Below, piece by piece: positions 41,624-50,135 of a stretch of 64,000 nt of DNA; within the stretch, counting starts at the first letter, position 1, and each line of letters begins with the position of its first letter. A program made the position numbers and the translations under genes. The notes under the pieces are model-generated. The model was given only the letters and a program-made list of their open reading frames with translations. It searched no databases and was not told where the DNA came from. The stretch lies in the NCBI GenBank assembly GCA_028710485.1, contig JAQTTZ010000002.1, forward strand, positions 41,607 through 105,606, given 5' to 3'. Source of the DNA: Bacteriovorax sp. GTDB lineage: Bacteria > Bdellovibrionota > Bacteriovoracia > Bacteriovoracales > Bacteriovoracaceae.

Positions 41624-41640
41624 ATATATTCTTAATATAT
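41624..41640. promoter_or_regulatory. NsrR-like palindrome upstream of nnrS
   Basis: ATATATT-CTT-AATATAT, perfect 7-3-7 palindrome. The same ATATATT-N3-AATATAT core occurs in the norB operator at 45685-45701, but here the outer GAT/ATC bases are not conserved, so binding is less certain. Confidence 0.4.
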
Positions 41641-41680
41641 GATTAGTATCATATTTTATATTACCGCCCAAAGCTATGAT
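41640..41680 (+). promoter_or_regulatory. Class II FNR/Dnr-type promoter of the HiPIP-nirK operon
   Basis: Box TGAT-TAGT-ATCA at 41640-41651 and -10 hexamer TATGAT at 41675-41680. The start predicted from the -10 is 41687, which places the box centre at exactly -41.5. The leader would be 31 bases. Confidence 0.7.
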
Positions 41681-41717
41681 TTTTTTGTACTCAAATCATT
41701 TCCATCAAGGAGTTGTT

Positions 41718-42068
41718 ATGGATGATAAGTTAAACCGCCGTTCTTTTTTTCAACTGGCACTTATGGGTGCCGTTGCAGTCCCTTTCATTGCCAAAACTGC
41801 AAAACTTTTTGCAAGCGACGCTTGCCCCTCTACTCCCCCCGCGGGAAAAGCAGTGGCACAAGCTGGTGAAGGGATGGGCAAGACTCTAGAGTATGTAAGT
41901 GATGCTACATCTTCCAAAAACATTAAATATAAAGCGGGAAATAATTGTGGAAATTGCAAATTCTACAACACAGCTAAAGCTGACGGTGGGTATGCTCCAT
42001 GTACAATGCTAGGAATGAAATACGTAACAAATTGTGGATGGTGCAAAAGCTATTCAGCAAAAGCTTAA
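41718..42068 (+). CDS. High-potential iron-sulfur protein (HiPIP) with Tat signal
   Basis: A 116-residue protein with a twin-arginine signal (NRRSFFQLALMGAVAVPF). The C-terminal region has the HiPIP cysteine pattern CGNC, APC and GWC, with one extra cysteine two residues before GWC (NCGWC). HiPIPs are periplasmic one-electron carriers binding a [4Fe-4S] cluster. AAGGAG lies five bases before the start. It is first in the operon, 16 bases before nirK, and is likely an electron donor to it. Confidence 0.85.
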   Translation: MDDKLNRRSFFQLALMGAVAVPFIAKTAKLFASDACPSTPPAGKAVAQAGEGMGKTLEYVSDATSSKNIKYKAGNNCGNCKFYNTAKADGGYAPCTMLGMKYVTNCGWCKSYSAKA

Positions 42069-42084
42069 GAAGGAGAACCACGAT

Positions 42085-43500
42085 ATGAAAGGATCATTTT
42101 TAATTTTCATGCTTTCGACATTTTTAATTTCAACTATTCATGCTGGGGATCTTCCTGTAGAAAAAGCGGTTTTAACCGATGCCCCAATGGTTCCTCCTGT
42201 AATCACCCGCGACCATGCGGCCACAGTTCAGGTAGAACTTGAAGTGATTGAGAAGATCGGCAAACTTGCCGATGGAGTCGATTACACCTTCTGGACTTTC
42301 GGAGGAAGTGTTCCTGGAAAATTTATCCGCGTTCGCCACGGTGACTCTGTGGAATTTACTCTGAAAAATAATGGGAAAAATAAACTTCCACATAATATTG
42401 ATTTGCATGCTGTAAGTGGCCCCGGTGGTGGAGCCGCTGTTACCGCAACTGCTCCAGGGCAAAAAAGTAAATTTATTTTTAAAGCACTTAATCCCGGTCT
42501 TTATGTTTATCACTGCGCGACTGCTCCTGTAGGGATGCATATTGCGAATGGCATGTATGGACTTATTTATGTGCAACCAGAAGTGGCCCTTTCAAAAGTT
42601 GATCATGAGTACTACGTTTTCCAAAGTGATTTTTATACCAAAGGGAAAAATGGAGAAAAGGGATTACAACAATTTTCTCAAGAAAAAGCAGTTGATGAAA
42701 AACCTACTTATGTCGTTTTTAACGGCAGCCAAGGATCTTTAGTGGGAGACAATGCACTAAAAGCAAAAGTTGGTGAAACTGTTCGCTTCTTTATTGGTAA
42801 TGGTGGTCCCAATCTGATTTCTTCATTTCATGTTATCGGTGAAATTTTTGATAAGGTTTATACCGAAGGAGGATCCAAGTTTCAGGATAACGTACAGACA
42901 ACGCTGATTCCTTCTGGTGGATCTACCATCGTTGAATTTAAACTTAATACTGTAGGAACTTATTTACTGGTTGACCATAGTATCTTCAGAACGTTTCACA
43001 AAGGGACTCTCGGAATGTTGAAAGTTGAAGGTGTTGCTGATACTACCGTTTTTAAATCTGAAGCAAAACCTGCCGAAGAAGGAGTAACAAAAGAAGTAGC
43101 GCCTGAAAAGAAAGTTGAAGTTATAAAATTAGAAGCTCCAAAAGTTGTTTCAGGAAAAGACTTATTTATGGCGAACTGCTCAGCTTGTCATGGTGAAGAA
43201 GGTAAAGGCGTGGAGGGGGCTTTCCCTCCACTGGCAAAATCTGATTTCCTTAAAAAACTTTCATCTAAAAAAGATCGTTCGGAATTAATTTCTTTTCCAC
43301 TTATTGGAAAAAAAGGAAAAATCGTAGTCAACAATAAAGAGTACGACGGCGAGATGCCGGTCATTGCTGATATAACTGACAAAGAACTTGCAAAGGTCTT
43401 CACTTATGTAAGTAATAGTTGGGGAAACAAGGCAAGAACATTTACTGAAGCTGAAGTAAAAAAAGCAAGAAATGCGACACACATAACTCAGGGCAAATGA
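42085..43500 (+). CDS. nirK: Copper nitrite reductase with C-terminal cytochrome c domain
   Basis: After a signal peptide (LIFMLSTFLISTIHA) come two cupredoxin domains very like the AniA type: LPHNIDLHAVSGPGGG (type 1 and 2 Cu histidines), YHCATAPVGMHIANGM (type 1 Cys, His, Met), SSFHVIGEIFDKVY and LVDHSIFR (type 2 histidines). A Lys/Glu/Ala/Pro linker joins a haem c domain with CSACH. The enzyme reduces nitrite to NO in the periplasm; haem-fused forms are known in Ralstonia. The start has AAGGAG and overlaps nothing. The nirV start overlaps its stop as ATGA. Confidence 0.96.
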   Translation: MKGSFLIFMLSTFLISTIHAGDLPVEKAVLTDAPMVPPVITRDHAATVQVELEVIEKIGKLADGVDYTFWTFGGSVPGKFIRVRHGDSVEFTLKNNGKNKLPHNIDLHAVSGPGGGAAVTATAPGQKSKFIFKALNPGLYVYHCATAPVGMHIANGMYGLIYVQPEVALSKVDHEYYVFQSDFYTKGKNGEKGLQQFSQEKAVDEKPTYVVFNGSQGSLVGDNALKAKVGETVRFFIGNGGPNLISSFHVIGEIFDKVYTEGGSKFQDNVQTTLIPSGGSTIVEFKLNTVGTYLLVDHSIFRTFHKGTLGMLKVEGVADTTVFKSEAKPAEEGVTKEVAPEKKVEVIKLEAPKVVSGKDLFMANCSACHGEEGKGVEGAFPPLAKSDFLKKLSSKKDRSELISFPLIGKKGKIVVNNKEYDGEMPVIADITDKELAKVFTYVSNSWGNKARTFTEAEVKKARNATHITQGK

Positions 43501-44243
43501 AATTATTAATTATTTTATTTTTTATTTTTTTAAACTATTCCAGTCATGCCAAAACAGAAGGGAGTAAAATTATCCCAGAAGGAAGATTTGCTCCCCTGTA
43601 TGGGATTGAAAAGGATCAGAAAGATTTCCTCATAAAATCTTTCCGTATGGATATTTACCCCGTAACGGTAAATGCCTTTAACGATTTTTTGAAAAAAAAT
43701 CCAGATTGGACAAGAGAAAAAATTGCTCGCATCTACGCCGACAAAAATTACCTAGCCATAAAAAATACAGTTGGCGACTCACCAGTTGTTTTTGTGTCTT
43801 GGTTTGCAGCGAACGCTTATTGCGAATTAAAAAAAGGAAGAATTCCTTCAACGCTCGAATGGGAATATGTGGCAGCGGCCAGTGAGACTTTGAGAGATGC
43901 TTCCAAGTCTGCTCCCGTAATTGATAAAATTTTATCATGGTACTCAAGTCCTGCAAAAGATGGTGAAATATTAGTAGTAGGAAAAGACAAAGCTAATATA
44001 TACGGGATCCATGACTTGCATGGCCTCATCTGGGAGTGGACCAGTGATTTTAATAGCGTAATCATGACTAGCGATAATCGAGACGATGGAGATAAGTCTA
44101 AGGGCCTTTATTGTGGAGCTGGTTCCATTGGTGCCAGAACACGAGAAGACTATGCTGGCTTTGCTAGGTATTCGCTCAGAAGCAGTTTAAGCGCCAATTT
44201 TACTTTAACAAATATGGGATTTCGGTGTGCGTATGATTTATAA
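43497..44243 (+). CDS. nirV: NirV-like formylglycine-generating-enzyme-fold protein
   Basis: A 248-residue exported protein (MKLLIILFFIFLNYSSHA) with the FGE/SUMF1 fold pattern: FRMDIYPVTVNAFNDFL, VFVSWFAANAYCELKKGRIP, TLEWEYVAAA, LHGLIWEWTSDF and NMGFRCAYDL. Proteins of this kind (NirV) are encoded next to nirK in several denitrifiers; the exact role is unsettled. ATGA coupling to nirK supports the name. The sco start overlaps its end. Confidence 0.88.
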   Translation: MKLLIILFFIFLNYSSHAKTEGSKIIPEGRFAPLYGIEKDQKDFLIKSFRMDIYPVTVNAFNDFLKKNPDWTREKIARIYADKNYLAIKNTVGDSPVVFVSWFAANAYCELKKGRIPSTLEWEYVAAASETLRDASKSAPVIDKILSWYSSPAKDGEILVVGKDKANIYGIHDLHGLIWEWTSDFNSVIMTSDNRDDGDKSKGLYCGAGSIGARTREDYAGFARYSLRSSLSANFTLTNMGFRCAYDL

Positions 44244-44772
44244 AAAAATTGTCTTGGGGTTGATACTTTTTCTAAAGATGCTCTATTTGGCAGATGCCAG
44301 CGAGTTATCGCTCTATCAGTCCTCTGCCAAGTGGAAAGATGAAAAAAACAATACTTTCTCTTTGAGTGATATGAAGGGAAAAAAAATAGTTTTGGCAATG
44401 GCCTATACCAGCTGCCAGGGCACCTGCCCGATGATTGTCAGCAAATTGAAAAAAATAGAAAAACTTTTTAACGAAAAAAACATTAAGGTCGATGTTATCA
44501 TCATCACGTTTGATCCTAAATTTGACACACCTGAAAGAAATTTTTCATTCTACCGCGAGAAAATGAGTCTCAATAAAGACAATTGGCATTTCTTAAACGG
44601 ATCGGAAAATGAGACGAGAAAAATGTCCATGCTTTTAGGAATTAAGTATGCTGTCAATCCTCAATCGAAGGCCATCATACACGACAATAAGATAATCCTC
44701 ATTAATGAAGCTGGAGAGATTGAAAAGAAATTGGAAAGTCTTGACGAGAATGAAGCCGGATTAATCAACTGA
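44233..44772 (+). CDS. SCO1/SenC-family copper chaperone
   Basis: A hydrophobic N-terminus (IVLGLILFLKMLYLADA) anchors or exports the protein. The thioredoxin-like domain has SCQGTCPM (CxxxC Cu ligands) and AIIHDNKII (histidine ligand), the three copper ligands of SCO proteins. In this operon it most likely delivers copper to NirK. The ATG at 44233 overlaps the end of nirV; a GTG six bases earlier is in frame. Confidence 0.9.
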   Translation: MIYKKIVLGLILFLKMLYLADASELSLYQSSAKWKDEKNNTFSLSDMKGKKIVLAMAYTSCQGTCPMIVSKLKKIEKLFNEKNIKVDVIIITFDPKFDTPERNFSFYREKMSLNKDNWHFLNGSENETRKMSMLLGIKYAVNPQSKAIIHDNKIILINEAGEIEKKLESLDENEAGLIN

Positions 44773-44776
44773 TGCC

Positions 44777-45238
44777 TTAACGGCGATTTTTATATTGCTG
44801 GTAATTTTCCGGAAGTTTTTTGTAAATATTATTAAGATGAGTTTTCAAGGTTGACTTACTTATAAATAAATCCTTTATAATTTGAGAATTTTTTTCACCT
44901 TCCAAAACCTTTAGAAAAATAATAAGCTCACTTTTAGATAACTCATATGAAAGTAGCATCTCACTATCTTTTTTTCTTTCTTCCTCCTTTCTTATATTCG
45001 GATAGATAAGAGTTGTAAGCATTTTTCCATCATTGATTACAACAGCATCTACAATAAAATTGTCCACAACCGAATGTTTAACGAGAGTCATCCCTGATAC
45101 TGGAGAATAGTTGACCATGCAACCCTTAGTGCAAACTCTTCCCTCCATGCTTCCACAGGTTTTTAAACAAAGATCGTTCTGAAAGAGAACTTTTCGATCC
45201 GCGCTTTTAACACAAGTTCCTAACTCTAGTTCATCCAT
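44777..45238 (-). CDS. LuxR-type regulator with N-terminal five-cysteine domain
   Basis: The C-terminal part is a LuxR/GerE helix-turn-helix (LSKSELIIFLKVLEGEKNSQ, then ISKSTLKTHLNNIYKKL). The N-terminal 45 residues hold five cysteines (9, 24, 28, 36, 40: C-x14-C-x3-C-x7-C-x3-C) in a short PAS-like domain. Such a cluster could bind an iron-sulfur centre and sense NO or oxygen; this is inference. It follows nsrR by three bases and is convergent with the nirK operon. Confidence 0.75.
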   Translation of the reverse strand: MDELELGTCVKSADRKVLFQNDLCLKTCGSMEGRVCTKGCMVNYSPVSGMTLVKHSVVDNFIVDAVVINDGKMLTTLIYPNIRKEEERKKDSEMLLSYELSKSELIIFLKVLEGEKNSQIIKDLFISKSTLKTHLNNIYKKLPENYQQYKNRR

Positions 45239-45241
45239 GAA

Positions 45242-45631
45242 CTACACCAGATCTTTTATTTTATATTTTTTTAATTCGAACATAAAAGCATTGCTGGCTT
45301 TTTTGAGTATGCCTTTTAACTTGCAATTAGTACTAAGAGTACAGACATTTAAATTTGAATCGAAGCATTCCACAATGTGAAAATCTTCAACCTTGCTTAT
45401 TAAATCACCAACCGTATGGTCAGCAAAACTTTCATTAAATTCAATTCCTCCATGAGGGCCAGGAGTTGAAATAATATATCCAAGTTCCGAGAGAGTATTG
45501 ACGACTACACTTAAATGGTTTTTAGAAACATGATATTCATCAGCTATTTGTTGAATTTTTACTCGTGATTTATTTTTTTGTAAATAAATAAGAACTCTTA
45601 AAGCATAATCTGTTTTAGAAGTTAATTTCAT
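45242..45631 (-). CDS. nsrR: Rrf2-family NO-sensing repressor NsrR
   Basis: MKLTSKTDYALRVLIYLQ starts a winged HTH of Rrf2 type. The cluster ECFDSNLNVCTLSTNCKLKG has the three cysteines of NsrR [Fe-S] ligands, and the C-terminal helix fits. NsrR derepresses NO detoxification genes on contact with NO. It is divergent from norB, with a strong NsrR-like palindrome between them. GAGGTG precedes the start. Confidence 0.88.
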   Translation of the reverse strand: MKLTSKTDYALRVLIYLQKNKSRVKIQQIADEYHVSKNHLSVVVNTLSELGYIISTPGPHGGIEFNESFADHTVGDLISKVEDFHIVECFDSNLNVCTLSTNCKLKGILKKASNAFMFELKKYKIKDLV

Positions 45632-45680
45632 TTTTTCACCTCTTCATACTTTTTAATATACATCTAGAAATACACGTCGT

Positions 45681-45705
45681 ATTGATATATTATAAATATA
45701 TCAAT
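45681..45705. promoter_or_regulatory. NsrR-like operator in front of norB
   Basis: Ten-base arms ATTGATATAT/ATATATCAAT with a five-base spacer. Read as 11-1-11 halves, the core GAT-x-x-ATT and AAAT-x-x-ATC matches the NsrR consensus. The palindrome contains TATAAA and would cover a promoter. A half-site ATATACATCTA lies at 45656-45666 on the nsrR side. Confidence 0.65.
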
Positions 45706-45736
45706 AATAAAAAGGTAATTCATCCAAGAGGATTTT

Positions 45737-48028
45737 ATGAAAAAGTATTGGCTTTTATTGATGATTGTTCTTATTGGAACATTCACCATTCTCGGTTTTT
45801 ATGGCAGTGAAATTTATCGACAAGCACCGCCAATTTTTACAACACTCAAGACGATTGAGGGTAAAACTGTTTACACTAAAAAAGATATCCTTGATGGGCA
45901 AGTCATTTGGCAGTCTATCGGCGGCCAAGAAATTGGATCTATCTGGGGGCATGGTGCATATCAAGCTCCGGATTGGACCGCAGATTGGCTTCATCGCGAA
46001 CTGGTGAATTATCAGGAAATTTATAGTCATAAGTATTTTAAAAAATCTTTTGCTCAAACTTCTGAGATGGAAAAAATGATTTTAAAAAGTGCGATCCTTA
46101 AAGATTATAGAGAGGCTCGCGCAATAAATGATGAAGTAACTTTCTCGGTAATTAGATATGAAGCCTTCATGTTGACAAAAAATTATTACATCGATCTATT
46201 TAGTAATTCACCTAATATGAAATCTACCCGAATTGCTTACGCTATTTCTGACGATGTGTTGCCACAACTTGAAAGAAGAGAAAAAATGATGGCCTTCTTT
46301 TTTTGGTCAACATGGGCAGCTTCGACTAATCGTCCTGATCAAAATATTACCTATACGAATAACTGGCCTCACGAACCCATTATAAACAATGTACCTACCG
46401 GGAATAATGTTTTCTGGTCAATTATGTCTGTTGTAATTCTGCTCGCGGCCTTGGGTGCCTTAATTTGGTATTATGCTTTCAAAAAAGAAGAAGATGAAAT
46501 TGAATCTAATCTTCCTAAGAAAGATCCTCTTTTAGAATTTAAATTAACTCCTTCAATGAAGGCCCTCTGGAAATATTGGGCAACCGTCGTACTATTATTT
46601 GTTATTCAAATTACCCTTGGTGGAATCATTGCCCACTACACAGTTGAAGGGCAAGATTTTTATGGTTTCCCACTTTCAAAATATCTTCCTTATAGTCTAG
46701 CTAGAACTTGGCACTTGCAAGTTGCTCTCTTTTGGATTGCTACTTCTTTTTTAGCAGCTGGTTTATTTCTAGCTCCCATTATCAATGGAGGCAAAGATCC
46801 TAAGTACCAACGTCTGGGAGTAAACATTTTGTTTGGTGCTCTTTTGGTTGTTGTTGCAGGCTCTATGATTGGTGAATACTTGGCGATTCACCAATTAATG
46901 AAACTTGATTTAAGCTTTTGGTTTGGGATTCAAGGATACGAGTATGTTGACCTTGGAAGAGTGTGGCAGATTCTCCTTCTTGCAGGTCTTGGCATTTGGC
47001 TTACTCTTATGCTCCGATGTATTGTGCCTGCTTTAAAAATTGCTTCAGATACCAAGCAATTACTTTTTCTTTTCACCGCTTCTACTGTTGCCATTGCCAC
47101 ATTCTATGGTGGAGGACTTTTTTATGGAGCCCGCACTCATATTAGTATTATGGAATTTTGGAGATGGTGGGTCGTTCACCTTTGGGTTGAAGGATTTTTT
47201 GAAGTTTTCACAACCGTCTCTCTTGCTTTTATTTTTGTTAAATTGGGTTTATTGAAATCCCGTTCTGCAACAAAAGCTTCACTTCTTTCGACTTCTTTAT
47301 TTTTACTGGGCGGAATACCTGGAACATTCCATCATCTATATTTCAGCGGCACCCCACTTCCAGTCATGGCAATCGGAGCCTGCTTTTCAGCGCTCGAAGT
47401 TGTGCCTCTGGTATTAATTGGTATGGAGGCATTTCATACTTATAGAATGCAAAGTCTTACTTCTTGGACTAAAAATTACAAATGGCCGATAACTTTTTTT
47501 GTTGGCGTCTCATTTTGGAATTTAGTTGGAGCGGGAATTTTCGGCTTCTTAATCAATCCACCAATCGCACTTTTCTATATGCAAGGAATTAACACTACGG
47601 CCGTCCACGCCCACGGAGCAACCTTTGGTGTTTACGGCATGCTCTCGTTAGGTCTGATCCTGGTTATCGTTCAGACGACTTTCAAAGAAAGAAAGTGGAA
47701 TAATAGATTTATGGGATTTGCTTTTTGGGGTCTTAATATCGGCCTTGCTTTAATGATCCTCTTGAGTCTTCTTCCTATTGGATTAATTCAGGCACAAGCT
47801 TCAATCTCGACTGGTCTTTGGTATGCGAGAGGAAGTGAGCTGATGCAATCAGAATTAATTCAAAAACTTCGATGGGCAAGGGCATTAGGCGACATCGTCT
47901 TTGCTTTGGGATCTTTCTCCTTGGCAATAGCCCTTCTAGACAGAACAGGTATTATTAAGATTCAAGAAAGTAAATCTTATGACTTTTTAGATGAAGCAAT
48001 TCCAGATGAAGAACTTATTGTAAAATAA
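45737..48028 (+). CDS. norB: Quinol-type nitric oxide reductase (qNor, NorZ-like)
   Basis: A 763-residue single-chain enzyme: an N-terminal membrane anchor with a haemless NorC-like periplasmic domain (residues about 30-220), then a haem-copper oxidase-like core. Conserved pieces include ARTWHLQVALFWIATSFLAA, VVHLWVEGFFEVFTTVSLAF, GTFHHLYFSGTP and VHAHGATFGVYGML, with the glutamate replacing the CuB tyrosine environment. It reduces NO to N2O with quinol. With NirK it gives nitrite to N2O; no N2O reductase is in this window. Confidence 0.95.
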   Translation: MKKYWLLLMIVLIGTFTILGFYGSEIYRQAPPIFTTLKTIEGKTVYTKKDILDGQVIWQSIGGQEIGSIWGHGAYQAPDWTADWLHRELVNYQEIYSHKYFKKSFAQTSEMEKMILKSAILKDYREARAINDEVTFSVIRYEAFMLTKNYYIDLFSNSPNMKSTRIAYAISDDVLPQLERREKMMAFFFWSTWAASTNRPDQNITYTNNWPHEPIINNVPTGNNVFWSIMSVVILLAALGALIWYYAFKKEEDEIESNLPKKDPLLEFKLTPSMKALWKYWATVVLLFVIQITLGGIIAHYTVEGQDFYGFPLSKYLPYSLARTWHLQVALFWIATSFLAAGLFLAPIINGGKDPKYQRLGVNILFGALLVVVAGSMIGEYLAIHQLMKLDLSFWFGIQGYEYVDLGRVWQILLLAGLGIWLTLMLRCIVPALKIASDTKQLLFLFTASTVAIATFYGGGLFYGARTHISIMEFWRWWVVHLWVEGFFEVFTTVSLAFIFVKLGLLKSRSATKASLLSTSLFLLGGIPGTFHHLYFSGTPLPVMAIGACFSALEVVPLVLIGMEAFHTYRMQSLTSWTKNYKWPITFFVGVSFWNLVGAGIFGFLINPPIALFYMQGINTTAVHAHGATFGVYGMLSLGLILVIVQTTFKERKWNNRFMGFAFWGLNIGLALMILLSLLPIGLIQAQASISTGLWYARGSELMQSELIQKLRWARALGDIVFALGSFSLAIALLDRTGIIKIQESKSYDFLDEAIPDEELIVK

Positions 48029-48052
48029 ATGGCCCTGATCCTTCATGAAATT

Positions 48053-48093
48053 AAATCCGCTCGACAGAAAAACTCGAGCGGGTTTCTTTTTTT
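48053..48093 (+). terminator. Intrinsic terminator of norB
   Basis: Twelve-base arms AAATCCGCTCGA/TCGAGCGGGTTT (one wobble pair) around a nine-base loop, followed by CTTTTTTT. Confidence 0.9.
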
Positions 48094-48113
48094 AGATTGT
48101 ATTTTTATTGATA

Positions 48114-49976
48114 TTATTTTTCGCTATTTAAAGATGTATTAGACTGAAGTTCAATCTCATTTAAAAAATCATCGCTATATTCTTGATTGTTTTCGTTATA
48201 CGTATTAAACCATAAGTTTAAAAAAACAATTCTAAAGAGAAGCAATTCTTTATCGTCTATTTTAATTTTTTTAAAAATTTCTTCTTTTGCATCTGATGTT
48301 AATTTACTTATATTTAATTTTGTTTTTGACACAAAATATTTATAATCGTGAATCCGATCATTGTGACCATGAAAAAAATGCTGAATAATCTTAGCATTAA
48401 ATTCATTTATCTCAGAAAGAGTATGCGTTCTTTTAGGTTTCAAATAAAAACAAATTAAATTCGACTGAGGTTTTATAATCGGTACTATTTCAAATTGCTT
48501 ATTTTCTGTATCAATTAAATTAAAATTCAAAATCTTTTGATAAAATGACATGGTTATGTCATTAAAGCTTTTTAATAATTTTCCATACCCCTGGTAGTCT
48601 AAAGTAATTAATTTATTTGTAAAATAAACTGAAGTCGCGATAGCTCCAGATTTTGATCCTTCCAAGATATACTTCCCAATCTGAACAGGTTCATCAGCAG
48701 ACTGACTTGCAAGGCAATACTCTGCGGTTTCAGAAACAAATTCCTTAGCAAACCCATGTTTTGTTAAAAAAACACCTGCTCCATAAGGTGTATGTCCCAG
48801 TTTATGGGGATCAATTGTTATAGAATCGGCCTGCGAAGTATATTTAAAAACTTCACCTAGGTATTCATCATTTTCACTCACCGTGCTGGTAAACATTGTT
48901 TTAAAATATCCCCCATAGGCGGCATCGAGGTGCAAAGGGCAATATAACTTTTTCGCCCTCCATGATTCTAAAATTGGGATAATCTCGTGTATTGGATCAA
49001 ATGATCCAAACTCAGTTGTCCCCAAAACACAAACAATTTGAATAATAGGAATTTTATTTTTATGGCAATAATTTAAAACTTCATTTAGATGCGTAACATC
49101 CATCACTAGATTTTTATCAACTTTGACTTGCAAGATATTTTGTCTTCCGATTCCGAAAAGATTAGATGCCTTAGACCAAGAATAATGTGAAGTTGCCGGT
49201 GCGATAATCACAGGAGCAGAAACCTCTTGATCGAATTTCTCTTCAATTAACTTCCAGTAGTTCCAATCTCCGAGGGCCGCAATTGAATATTGATTGATTA
49301 AACTTTCTAACGATAAGCCATCTTCCGTTTCAATTTGATTAAACTTTTGTAAAATTTCCGGTGTCTTATCTATAGAAATATTAAGAAGTTCCCAAACCGT
49401 TTTTGGGAGAAATTCCGGCCAGGAATAATTTTTAATTTTTAAGATTAGACCAAGAGTTAATGGAATAAAACGAATCGCTTTATTAAAAAAAATCGATTCA
49501 TAATTTGCGACGGTACCTCCGCTTGTTATATGGCCAAAGGAGTTTTGATCGTCAAAACCAAATAATCTGGCAAATTCTTTTCCTACTTCAATTTCATATT
49601 TCAATGTTACTGGTGAAGCTTCCACTGAAACATTATTTGAATGATACAGAAGTCCTGCATAATATCCAATAATACTTGGAAGGGAGATATCGGGAGTCAT
49701 ATGAGCGATATATCTCGGAGAAAAAAAAGGTAAATCCTGTTTTAACTCACCAAGCAGCTTTATCAACGACTGCATAAAAACATCGTTATAATCTTTCGCG
49801 GTATCCGATGTTAAGCTTCGATGAAGTATTGCGGGAGGATCTTTTGGATAAAAATTTCTTCTCCAAAAAATATAATCGTTAGTAATTAGCTCAATAGCTT
49901 CTGATAAGAACTTTCGTTGCTCACCCTTGGGGCCCAAAAAATATAGATCGGATAAAATTGATTTTGTGTCATTCAT
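48114..49976 (-). CDS. Group II PLP-dependent decarboxylase
   Basis: A 620-residue protein with the decarboxylase fold: HITSGGTVANYESI, LYCPLHLDAAYGGYFK and the lysine-bearing SITIDPHKLGHTPYGAG. The family decarboxylates amino acids such as glutamate, tyrosine or aspartate; the substrate cannot be read. The frame is open to 50078, but a promoter and activator site lie inside the extra 34 codons, so I start at 49976. No Shine-Dalgarno is seen there; the mRNA is predicted to be almost leaderless. Confidence 0.85.
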   Translation of the reverse strand: MNDTKSILSDLYFLGPKGEQRKFLSEAIELITNDYIFWRRNFYPKDPPAILHRSLTSDTAKDYNDVFMQSLIKLLGELKQDLPFFSPRYIAHMTPDISLPSIIGYYAGLLYHSNNVSVEASPVTLKYEIEVGKEFARLFGFDDQNSFGHITSGGTVANYESIFFNKAIRFIPLTLGLILKIKNYSWPEFLPKTVWELLNISIDKTPEILQKFNQIETEDGLSLESLINQYSIAALGDWNYWKLIEEKFDQEVSAPVIIAPATSHYSWSKASNLFGIGRQNILQVKVDKNLVMDVTHLNEVLNYCHKNKIPIIQIVCVLGTTEFGSFDPIHEIIPILESWRAKKLYCPLHLDAAYGGYFKTMFTSTVSENDEYLGEVFKYTSQADSITIDPHKLGHTPYGAGVFLTKHGFAKEFVSETAEYCLASQSADEPVQIGKYILEGSKSGAIATSVYFTNKLITLDYQGYGKLLKSFNDITMSFYQKILNFNLIDTENKQFEIVPIIKPQSNLICFYLKPKRTHTLSEINEFNAKIIQHFFHGHNDRIHDYKYFVSKTKLNISKLTSDAKEEIFKKIKIDDKELLLFRIVFLNLWFNTYNENNQEYSDDFLNEIELQSNTSLNSEK

Positions 49977-49985
49977 AATTGTGAA

Positions 49986-50031
49986 ATTGTATTTGGCAAT
50001 ATACAACTTTAAAATGATTTGTATCATACAA
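49986..50031 (-). promoter_or_regulatory. Class II FNR/Dnr-type promoter of the PLP decarboxylase, with extra dyads
   Basis: Box TGAT-TTGT-ATCA at 50015-50026, -10 TACAAT at 49991-49986 on the minus strand, predicted start 49979, so the box centre is at -41.5. Overlapping dyads TTGTAT-C-ATACAA (50019-50031) and TTGTAT-N8-ATACAA (49987-50006) may bind a second regulator. Confidence 0.65.
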
Positions 50032-50135
50032 TCTAAAGAAATATTTTTTAGATCTCGTGAAAAGATGATGTTGGTCATAAAGAATATTTTTAATATCTAG
50101 TATAGTTCAGAAAATATTATACAAATTGAGAAAAA

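Noticed and set aside
41604..41651. nnrS as a fifth class II target of the same box
   Set aside because: The hexamer at the required position (TTATCC) does not resemble a -10; the palindrome at 41624 is the better candidate regulator site.
45681..45705. norB palindrome as an FNR box (TTGAT...ATCAA)
   Set aside because: The half-sites are 13 bases apart instead of four; the spacing fits NsrR instead.
49977..50078. Thirty-four-codon N-terminal extension of the decarboxylase
   Set aside because: It covers the activator box, two dyads and the -10, and has no family similarity.
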